This document shows, in pieces, positions 1 through 5,629 of a stretch of DNA of 7,670 nucleotides. The position numbers and the translations under genes are program-made. Source of the DNA: PeH17 sp964414925. Lineage in GTDB: Bacteria > Bacillota > Clostridia > Christensenellales > CAG-138. The notes below the pieces were generated by a model, which saw only the letters and a program-made list of their open reading frames with translations, ran no database searches and was not told the origin of the DNA. The DNA lies in NCBI GenBank assembly GCA_964414925.1, contig CAYPXV010000075.1, positions 1 to 7,670 of the forward strand, in the 5' to 3' direction. Position 1 is the stretch's first letter; the number at the start of each line of letters is the position of its first letter.

Positions 1-238
1 TCGTTCGTTCACCTTTATCACCAAGACCCCTCCGGCAGCTGTTCTTATCAAGAAGGCTTGCGGAATCGAGAGCGGTTCCGGTGTTCCCAATAAGACCAAG
101 GTTGCGAACATCACCAAAGCTCAAATTAAGGAAATTGCAGAGCTCAAAATGCCTGACCTTAATGCCGCAAGCATTGAGGCTGCTATGAGCATGATAGCCG
201 GCACCGCACGCAGCATGGGCGTTGTCGTTGTTGACTGA
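1..238 (+). CDS. rplK: 50S ribosomal protein L11, C-terminal part (5' end outside window)
   Basis: The window opens inside this gene. Reading from base 2, 78 codons run to a TGA at 236-238. L11 binds the GTPase-associated region of 23S rRNA at the base of the L7/L12 stalk and takes part in factor-dependent GTP hydrolysis. The visible part is the RNA-binding C-terminal domain. It contains the family stretch FTFITKTPPAA near the start, GIESGSG and NKTKV in the middle, then KMPDLNAAS and the C-terminal end TARSMGVVVVD, all very typical of bacterial L11. The missing part (about 60 residues) is the N-terminal domain. rplA follows after a 17-nt gap, so the two are co-transcribed as in most bacteria. 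Any L1-binding autoregulatory site would lie upstream of rplK and outside the window. Confidence 0.96.
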   Translation, partial: RSFTFITKTPPAAVLIKKACGIESGSGVPNKTKVANITKAQIKEIAELKMPDLNAASIEAAMSMIAGTARSMGVVVVD

Positions 239-255
239 TAAGCGAGGTACTGACT

Positions 256-945
256 ATGAAGCATGGAAAGAAATATACTGAAAGTGTAAAAGTCGTTGAC
301 AGACAGAAATTGTATGATCCTCAGGAAGGCATCGAAGTTGTTCTTTCAACAGCAAAGGCAAAGTTCGACGAAACCGTAGAGGCTCACATCCGTTTGGGTG
401 TTGACTCCCGCCACGCTGACCAGCAGGTCCGCGGCGCAGTTGTCCTTCCCCACGGAACAGGCAAAACCGTTCGTGTTCTTGTTTTCGCAAAGGGCGATAA
501 GGCTCGCGAAGCACAGGAAGCCGGCGCAGATTTCGTAGGCGATGAAGATCTCGTAAAGAAGATCCAGACCGAAAACTGGTTCGGATTTGACGTATGTGTA
601 GCTACCCCCGATATGATGGGCGTTGTAGGTCGCATCGGTCGTGTTCTCGGTCCTAAGGGCTTGATGCCTAACCCCAAGAGCGGTACCGTTACTATGGACG
701 TTACCAAGGCTATCTCCGATATCAAAGCCGGTAAGGTTGAGTATCGTGTAGACAAGACCAACATCTGCCATTGCCCCATCGGTAAGGTAAGCTTCGGTAA
801 GGAAAAGCTCGGCGAAAACCTTGATACTCTTATGGATGCTATCATTAAGGCTAAGCCCGCAGCAGCTAAGGGTACCTATATCAAGAGTCTCGTTCTCTCT
901 ACCACTATGGGTCCCGGCGTTAAATTCAACGGCATGAAGTTCTAA
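256..945 (+). CDS. rplA: 50S ribosomal protein L1
   Basis: A complete 229-residue L1, the usual bacterial length. L1 forms the mobile L1 stalk at the E site of the large subunit, helps release deacylated tRNA, and in many bacteria represses its own operon by binding the mRNA. Visible family motifs are VRGAVVLPHGTGK (residues 58-70) at the entry to domain II, the L1 signature GPKGLMPNPKSGTVT (132-146), CPIGKVSF (173-180) and STMGPGVKFN-like residues near the C terminus (215-225, here STTMGPGVKFN). The ATG at 256 has a GAGG Shine-Dalgarno core at 244-247 with 8 nt spacing. A small quirk is a Cys-His-Cys triplet (171-173) where Bacillus L1 has a non-cysteine Ile-His-Val; I regard this as lineage variation. 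No rplJ or rplL follows, and the transcript probably stops at the hairpin just downstream. Confidence 0.98.
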   Translation: MKHGKKYTESVKVVDRQKLYDPQEGIEVVLSTAKAKFDETVEAHIRLGVDSRHADQQVRGAVVLPHGTGKTVRVLVFAKGDKAREAQEAGADFVGDEDLVKKIQTENWFGFDVCVATPDMMGVVGRIGRVLGPKGLMPNPKSGTVTMDVTKAISDIKAGKVEYRVDKTNICHCPIGKVSFGKEKLGENLDTLMDAIIKAKPAAAKGTYIKSLVLSTTMGPGVKFNGMKF

Positions 946-979
946 TCCTCTATAGAACTTTTCTATTGATGAATACATT

Positions 980-1006
980 CAGCCTCCGTCTTATCGGCGG
1001 AGGCTG
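980..1006 (+). terminator. Probable intrinsic terminator of the rplK-rplA transcript
   Basis: Bases 980-990 pair with 996-1006 (11 pairs including one G-U, CAGCCTCCGTC against GGCGGAGGCTG) around the five-base loop TTATC. The stem is GC-rich and lies 35 nt after the rplA stop. The tail that follows is pyrimidine-rich but not a clean T-run (GTTCCAATCTAATTTCTTT), so termination may be partial. A weaker hairpin (ATAGAA 952-957 with TTCTAT 961-966) lies between the stop and this stem. The position between a ribosomal operon and a new tRNA promoter supports a terminator role. Confidence 0.6.
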
Positions 1007-1061
1007 TTCCAATCTAATTTCTTTGCAATGTAAATATATTTATTTTATTGTGAAAATGGTA

Positions 1062-1091
1062 TTGACATTGGGCACATATTAATGTTATAAT
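1062..1091 (+). promoter_or_regulatory. Strong sigma-A-type promoter for the tRNA pair
   Basis: The -35 box TTGACA (1062-1067) and -10 box TATAAT (1086-1091) both match consensus perfectly. They are separated by 18 bp, and an extended -10 TG lies at 1083-1084. The upstream stretch 1030-1050 is A/T-rich and could act as an UP element. Transcription should begin near 1098, giving a leader of about 84 nt before the first tRNA. A consensus promoter fits the high expression expected of stable RNA genes. Confidence 0.9.
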
Positions 1092-1099
1092 CTTTCTTG

Positions 1100-1173
1100 C
1101 CGTTAAGAACGGTGTGCCTTTGCAGAGGCGTTTCCGAAAGGTGCTTTTCGGGGTATTCCCGAGGATGTATCCT
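1100..1173 (+). other. Structured 5' leader of the tRNA transcript
   Basis: The stretch between the promoter and tRNA-fMet can fold into several short hairpins: 1100-1104 with 1108-1112 (CCGTT/AACGG), 1116-1119 with 1126-1129 (GCCT/AGGC), 1134-1139 with 1146-1151 (CCGAAA/TTTCGG), 1148-1152 with 1158-1162 (TCGGG/CCCGA) and a weak 1162-1165 with 1170-1173. The third and fourth share bases 1148-1151 and cannot form together. No T-run follows any of them, so they do not look like terminators. They may simply help 5' processing by RNase P or other nucleases, or be removed without function. The pairings are direct observations; any role is inference. Confidence 0.4.
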
Positions 1174-1181
1174 TTTCACGT

Positions 1182-1257
1182 CGCGGGGTGGAGCAGTCGG
1201 TAGCTCGTCGGGCTCATAATCCGAAGGTCGGGGGTTCAAGTCCCTCCCCCGCAACCA
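1182..1257 (+). tRNA. Initiator tRNA-fMet (anticodon CAU)
   Basis: A 76-nt cloverleaf with encoded CCA (1255-1257) and anticodon CAT at 1215-1217. It is the initiator rather than an elongator. The first base of the acceptor, C1, faces A72 and cannot pair with it (5' CGCGGGG against 3'-side CCCCGCA), the hallmark recognised by methionyl-tRNA formyltransferase. The D stem is GAGC/GCTC with the A11-U24 pair typical of bacterial initiators, and the T stem contains a weak G50-U64 pair. The anticodon stem is TCGGG (1208-1212) against TCCGA (1220-1224), so the third of the three usually conserved G-C pairs is a G31-U39 wobble. The elongator tRNA-Met follows after 16 nt on the same transcript. Confidence 0.97.
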
Positions 1258-1273
1258 TTTAATTTAATATCGT

Positions 1274-1350
1274 GGCGGCATAGCTCAGCTGGCTAGAGCA
1301 TTCGGTTCATACCCGGAGTGTCATCTGTTCGAATCAGATTGCCGCTACCA
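1274..1350 (+). tRNA. Elongator tRNA-Met (anticodon CAU)
   Basis: A 77-nt cloverleaf with encoded CCA (1348-1350) and anticodon CAT at 1308-1310 in the loop TTCATAC. The acceptor stem GGCGGCA pairs with TGCCGCT, with a G1-U72 pair, followed by A73. The D arm is GCTC/GAGC, the anticodon stem TTCGG/CCGGA and the T stem ATCTG/CAGAT around TTCGAAT. A CAU anticodon could also belong to tRNA-Ile2 (lysidine-modified). The acceptor end and the GGTTCATACCC anticodon region match what I recall of the Bacillus elongator tRNA-Met and not the usual tRNA-Ile2, so elongator Met is preferred. It is the last gene of the tRNA unit. Confidence 0.93.
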
Positions 1351-1351
1351 C

Positions 1352-1387
1352 AACAACCTTTGTTCATCCGACAAAGGTTGTTTCTTT
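1352..1387 (+). terminator. Intrinsic terminator of the tRNA-fMet/tRNA-Met unit
   Basis: A perfect 12-bp stem, 1352-1363 (AACAACCTTTGT) with 1371-1382 (ACAAAGGTTGTT), has a 7-nt loop TCATCCG and runs into a T-rich tail (TTTCTTT, 1381-1387). It begins two bases after the CCA end of tRNA-Met. This is a textbook rho-independent terminator and separates the tRNAs from addB. Confidence 0.93.
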
Positions 1388-1439
1388 ACAGATTTAACTT
1401 TTCAATAGGATTTGGATTTTATAAAATGACGGAGGTAAT

Positions 1440-4400
1440 ATGAGCGCACAGATAACGTTTGTTATGGGACGTAGCGGTTCGGGAAAAACCGAACTGCTGT
1501 TTAATAAAATAAAGCAAAATGAACTGTCGGGCAAACGCTCCGTGCTTATCGTACCTGACAGAGCTTCATTCGAAAGCGAAAGAAGACTTGCAAAGCTTAT
1601 CGGCAAAGGCATGATGAATACCTTTGTTGTTTCGTTTACAAGGCTTGCAAGGAGAATCCTTTCGGAAAAAGGTGAAAAGAGGGTGTTTTTAAGCATTCAG
1701 GGCAGACAGATGATGCTTAAAAAAACAATTGAAAATATTACTTCCGACCTTGAATGTTTTTCACGTATTGCTTCAAAAGTCGGTTTTACCGCCGAGTGCG
1801 ACGAAATAATCCTTAAATGTAAACGATTCGGAATTACAAGCGAACAACTTATGCAAACGGCGGAGAATGTTGATTTGCCGTATTCACTTAGAGGTAAACT
1901 GTTCGATTTTGCGAAAATCTACGAGGCTGCGGAAAATGCCATGAGCAGTAGCTTTATAGACGATGAGGACATCGTAAATTCACTCATAGATAATTTGCCG
2001 TCTTCTTCATACGACGACTGTGATTTTTTTATCGATACGCCAGAAACCTTGACGGAGCAAAGCATTAGGATTATTTCAACCCTTATGGATTGCGCTGCCA
2101 ATATCACGATTACCTTCAGAGGTGATACGAGTGAAGTCTGCCGTGACAGAAAGCTCTTTCAACCCGACGAAAACATTTATCGCAGGATCAGAGCCGAGGC
2201 TGAAAGCAAACATTGCATCGTTAATTTTGTCTCATTGACGCAAAATACCAGAGTCAAAGTTCCGGAGATGAAACATCTTGAAAGAGAGTTGTTCGCTTTT
2301 CCCTATAGAATTTTTAATTCTAAACCTACTTCCGATACGACGATAGAATTGCATATTGCCGCAAATAAAAGACTTGAAACGGTTGCCTGCTGTGAAAAAA
2401 TCAGAAATGCGGTAAACAGCGGACTTAGATATCGTGACATCGGAATCATCGTAAGCGATATCGAGGGCTATGCAACCACAATAAAAAGGGTGTTTTCGGA
2501 GTATGAAATACCTTATTTCATGGATGTAAAGCGTTCACTGTTTTCTCACCCTCTGTCAACTTTAATTCTATCTGCAATAGCGTGCTGCGAATCGAGATTC
2601 AGGGCAAAAAACTTCATACAGGCATTAAAATCGGGCATGTTCCCCATCGAGGATAATGTCATTGAAAAACTGGAAAACCATATTTTAAAATACGGCTTGA
2701 GCGGTAGTCTTATTACGGAACCTTTTAATCAAGAGAATGTTTCGGAGGAAATCGAGCTTGCAAGAGCAACAGCCGTCGAACCTATAATAAACCTTAAGCG
2801 CAAAATGGCAGGCAAGCATACAACTGCACAAAGACTTGAGGCACTGTATGAGTTTACCGAGCAGATGAACGTGGGTGAAATGCTCCGCTTGGAATACGAA
2901 AAGTATATCGATTGCGGAAACATTACGGCGGCGAGGGAGACAGCCCAGGTCTATGATACGTTTATAGAGCTTATCGACCAGATTCATGCCATATCGGGCG
3001 ACGAGGAAATATCATTGAAAAGATTTTCTTCCGTGCTTGAAGAAGGACTGCGTGACTATGCAATAGGCATTATTCCCACAACACTTGACAGTGTTTATAT
3101 CGGCAGTGTCGATAATTCAGGCGTTGCCGAGGTTGAACTTATCATAGTTATGGGTGCTACGGAAGGTGCATTCCCACAGGCAAAACCTGATAATTCGATA
3201 ATAAATGACAGCGAACTCAGAAAACTGGCAAAGATTGGATTGCCGGTGTGGAGTACGAGCGAGAAGATGAACAAGGATGAGAACCTGAGGGTTTATTCCG
3301 CTTTGATGAAGGCAAAGAGTGGGATTTATCTTTCTTTTTCCTATTCAGGCGGCAACAGCGTTGCATCAAGTCTTTTCGAAAGAACACGAAAAATGTTCCC
3401 CAACTGTCGTATAACAAACGGCATCTTATCGCCCGTTAAAGGAAGTACGGAACGGGCAGGGTTTTCGAATTTGATTTCTTCATTGAAAAGTGCCATTTAT
3501 AACGGCATGGATGAACTTGAAAACTGTGCGGACGATTATGCCTATTTTACTTCATCCGAAGAATACGCAAGGCGTTTGGATGTGATGAATGACGCACTGT
3601 TTGTGACAAATACAAATGCGGCATTAGGCAAGAACGTTGCGCTTAAACTGTACGGAAAGAATATTTACGGTTCTCCGACCAAATTGGAAACCTTTGCAAA
3701 ATGCCCATTCCGCTACTTTATGGAATACGGAATAGGGATAAAGCAGAGAGAGCAGTATGAAGAAAAGGCAACGGACAGAGGAAGCTTTATTCATGAAGTG
3801 TTGGAGCGTTTCCTAAAAGGCGTTATCACCGATAATGTCGATTGGAAAGAATTAACCGACAGCGAGGTTGAAAACCGTCTGCTTGAAATTGTTTCCGAGG
3901 TATCAAAAACGCATAATAAGGGCATTTACCTGTCGAGTGCGAGAATGCGTGCCGAACTCAAAAGGCTTACAGAGACGATTCTGATTGCCGCACTGGAGAT
4001 CAGAAATCAGATAATAAACGGAAGTTTTCGTCCGTTGAGCAGCGAAATAAGCTTTGGAAGACCCGGGGATGCATTGCCTCCGTTGACGATAAGGACGGAC
4101 GACGGTGCTTGCTTTAATGTCTGCGGAATAGTTGACAGACTTGATACATTTTCGTTTGAGAAAAGCAATAGGGATTATTTGAGAATTGTAGATTATAAAA
4201 CGGGAGAAACGAATTTCAGCTATACGGAGATTGTAAACGGAATACGTTTGCAGCTTCCGCTGTATGCCGCAGCAATGGAAGCGGCTCTTACTGCTGAAAA
4301 GAAGCTCGAACTTAATCCAAATTATTCGGCAAATAAAGAAAACGCAACAGCAGGGCTTTACTATCAATACATCGGGTCGCCGGATGCGGCAACCGACGGA

Positions 4401-4829
4401 TTGGACGGCGAAGATGCGGAGGAAGTAAAGAAGGCACTGCGTGACTCGTTCAAACTAAGAGGATTAACGCTGGGAGATTATGATGTAGTCAGGGCTATAG
4501 ATTCAAATTCTCAAAGCTATTCGGGTGTCGTTAAAGGCTTGAGGTTTGTTAAAAGCGGTATAAACGGCAATCTTGCCGACGCAAATGAAATGCGTTATTT
4601 GATTAATTTCTCCAAGGACGCCGCAGCAAGAATCCTAAATTCTATAATGCAGGGGCATATACAGATAAGCCCGATAAAGGCGGAAGGAAAAACGGGATGC
4701 ACATATTGCTCAATGCAGAGCGTTTGCGGCTTTGACCCCACGGCGGCGGGTCGCTACAGAAACACGCAGAAAGTATCGGCAGACACATTTTTCAATAGAA
4801 ATAATAAAAGAAATCATGACGATTCATAA
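1440..4829 (+). CDS. addB: AddB subunit of the AddAB ATP-dependent helicase-nuclease
   Basis: A 1129-residue protein, close to the roughly 1150-1170 residues usual for Firmicute AddB. AddAB (the RecBCD counterpart) resects double-strand breaks until it meets Chi and then supports RecA loading; AddB supplies one nuclease domain and scans for Chi. Walker A is GRSGSGKT (residues 10-17), with VPDRASFESERRL (38-50) in the position of the family's VPEQ-type block. The C-terminal RecB-like nuclease shows GSFIHEVLERF (H785), GIVDRLD (D899), IVDYKTGE (D918, K920) and LQLPLY (Q938). The four Fe-S ligands are present: C755, then C1087, C1090 and C1096 in a C-x2-C-x5-C arrangement. The ATG at 1440 has GGAGG at 1431-1435 with short 4-nt spacing. 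No promoter is convincing in the 52 nt after the tRNA terminator, so its start point is unknown. addA, normally next, is absent; the gene converges on the minus-strand pair. Confidence 0.96.
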   Translation: MSAQITFVMGRSGSGKTELLFNKIKQNELSGKRSVLIVPDRASFESERRLAKLIGKGMMNTFVVSFTRLARRILSEKGEKRVFLSIQGRQMMLKKTIENITSDLECFSRIASKVGFTAECDEIILKCKRFGITSEQLMQTAENVDLPYSLRGKLFDFAKIYEAAENAMSSSFIDDEDIVNSLIDNLPSSSYDDCDFFIDTPETLTEQSIRIISTLMDCAANITITFRGDTSEVCRDRKLFQPDENIYRRIRAEAESKHCIVNFVSLTQNTRVKVPEMKHLERELFAFPYRIFNSKPTSDTTIELHIAANKRLETVACCEKIRNAVNSGLRYRDIGIIVSDIEGYATTIKRVFSEYEIPYFMDVKRSLFSHPLSTLILSAIACCESRFRAKNFIQALKSGMFPIEDNVIEKLENHILKYGLSGSLITEPFNQENVSEEIELARATAVEPIINLKRKMAGKHTTAQRLEALYEFTEQMNVGEMLRLEYEKYIDCGNITAARETAQVYDTFIELIDQIHAISGDEEISLKRFSSVLEEGLRDYAIGIIPTTLDSVYIGSVDNSGVAEVELIIVMGATEGAFPQAKPDNSIINDSELRKLAKIGLPVWSTSEKMNKDENLRVYSALMKAKSGIYLSFSYSGGNSVASSLFERTRKMFPNCRITNGILSPVKGSTERAGFSNLISSLKSAIYNGMDELENCADDYAYFTSSEEYARRLDVMNDALFVTNTNAALGKNVALKLYGKNIYGSPTKLETFAKCPFRYFMEYGIGIKQREQYEEKATDRGSFIHEVLERFLKGVITDNVDWKELTDSEVENRLLEIVSEVSKTHNKGIYLSSARMRAELKRLTETILIAALEIRNQIINGSFRPLSSEISFGRPGDALPPLTIRTDDGACFNVCGIVDRLDTFSFEKSNRDYLRIVDYKTGETNFSYTEIVNGIRLQLPLYAAAMEAALTAEKKLELNPNYSANKENATAGLYYQYIGSPDAATDGLDGEDAEEVKKALRDSFKLRGLTLGDYDVVRAIDSNSQSYSGVVKGLRFVKSGINGNLADANEMRYLINFSKDAAARILNSIMQGHIQISPIKAEGKTGCTYCSMQSVCGFDPTAAGRYRNTQKVSADTFFNRNNKRNHDDS

Positions 4830-4846
4830 AGGAGTCGTCATGATTT
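4811..4846. terminator. Bidirectional terminator between addB and the minus-strand gene
   Basis: A 12-bp perfect stem joins 4811-4822 (AAATCATGACGA) to 4835-4846 (TCGTCATGATTT) across a 12-nt loop. On the plus strand the stem runs into TTT (to 4848) and then AAAATTACTTC. On the minus strand it runs into a T-rich stretch (TTTCTTTTATTATTT). It therefore suits both converging genes: the minus-strand stop is only 7 bases to its right, and the addB stop codon TAA (4827-4829) sits inside the loop, so the last addB codons form the 5' arm. Function is inferred from structure and from convergent placement. Confidence 0.85.
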
Positions 4847-4852
4847 TTAAAA

Positions 4853-5620
4853 TTACTTCTTTAGATTCGATTGAACCTGGCAGTCCCAGTAAACGAGTGA
4901 ACCGTCAAGCGTATCGGCAAGCTCTATAACGTCAGTAGTCACCGCATCTATTGAAGCTTTATTCAATTCGCAAACACGATGGATGACAAGCCCGAACGCA
5001 AGATCGGGTATTCCGCTATCTTCGTGCGAACCTATGGCAAAGCCATGATCCAGTGCTTTGGGTGCAAACAGCAGGCAAGCGGGTTCACTCGGAAATGCCA
5101 TGTGAAGATTAAGTCTGCGAGGTGTAAGCGTATCACCGCGTTCACGAAGAAATTGGAGACTCTCCGCATTATTTATCGTCTGCATCTTGGCTCTGTTCGG
5201 ATACAAATCTTCCTTGTATGTGAGGTAGTCAACTTCATCGACCATAGCGTAACGCATAATCAGGTTTTTCTTTACTTTGAACTTTGAAATAAAGCTTTCC
5301 AAAGACCCGGGCTCTCCTTCATAGAGGAAAAACGTTATCGTCAAACCCCTGTTGACGCAGGCGACAAGACAGGCGCAACAGGACAGGGCAAGATCGCAGG
5401 CGTAATCGAAAAGTTTCTTTACGGTTTTTTCACAGAACATCGAATGCTTCTTTTCCGCAAGGGTCATCTTCAATAACGGCGTAACCGAATTGCTCTTGAT
5501 TGCGCCGGAGTCTAATCTTACACTAACACAGTCGAGGAAATTCGCATCTACCTTGTAGCTTGCGGGATTACCATCGTAAGTCCAGTCATATTCAAAATAC
5601 TTTTTTTCTTCTTTTTTCAT
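4853..5620 (-). CDS. Uncharacterised protein, tentative DUF695 plus RraB-like domains
   Basis: A 255-residue soluble protein with no signal peptide or clear membrane segment. From memory of the families, the N-terminal half resembles DUF695: YDWTYDGNPASYKVD (residues 11-25), VSVRLDSG (32-39) and a later RGLTITFFLYEG strand (91-102). The C-terminal part resembles RraB (regulator of RNase E activity B). GFAIGSHED (193-201) and CELNKASIDAVTTDVIELAD (217-236) followed by an aromatic WDCQV end match the layout of a cysteine-leucine-asparagine segment, helix and YDGWG-type end in RraB. Function is unknown, and the RraB link does not prove RNase control. A cysteine cluster (C75, C81, C82, C84, C88) stands out. 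ATG at 5620 is chosen over the TTG just before it; neither has a good Shine-Dalgarno. The start is 9 nt after the alaS stop, suggesting translational coupling. Confidence 0.8.
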   Translation of the reverse strand: MKKEEKKYFEYDWTYDGNPASYKVDANFLDCVSVRLDSGAIKSNSVTPLLKMTLAEKKHSMFCEKTVKKLFDYACDLALSCCACLVACVNRGLTITFFLYEGEPGSLESFISKFKVKKNLIMRYAMVDEVDYLTYKEDLYPNRAKMQTINNAESLQFLRERGDTLTPRRLNLHMAFPSEPACLLFAPKALDHGFAIGSHEDSGIPDLAFGLVIHRVCELNKASIDAVTTDVIELADTLDGSLVYWDCQVQSNLKK

Positions 5621-5629
5621 CAATATCGA

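Noticed and set aside
346..978. Long minus-strand ORF of 210 codons opposite rplA
   Set aside because: It is the antisense shadow of a highly expressed, codon-biased ribosomal gene, with no recognisable motifs and no ribosome binding site that I could support.
1045..1254. Minus-strand ORF of 69 codons across the tRNA-fMet gene, starting MRGRDLNPRPSDYEP
   Set aside because: It is the antisense translation of the tRNA; such RGRDLNPRPSDYEP-type peptides are a known misannotation artefact.
1420..1425. TATAAA just before addB as a -10 box
   Set aside because: Initiation would fall within the Shine-Dalgarno sequence, and no -35 box lies at proper spacing.
4840..4929. A 29-codon plus-strand ORF (start MIFKITSLDS) with an apparent AAAGGAG Shine-Dalgarno at 4828-4834, which could look like the start of a lost addA
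   Set aside because: The ATG and SD-like bases belong to the loop and 3' arm of the terminator, the peptide does not resemble the AddA N terminus, and it is antisense to the C-terminal end of the minus-strand gene.
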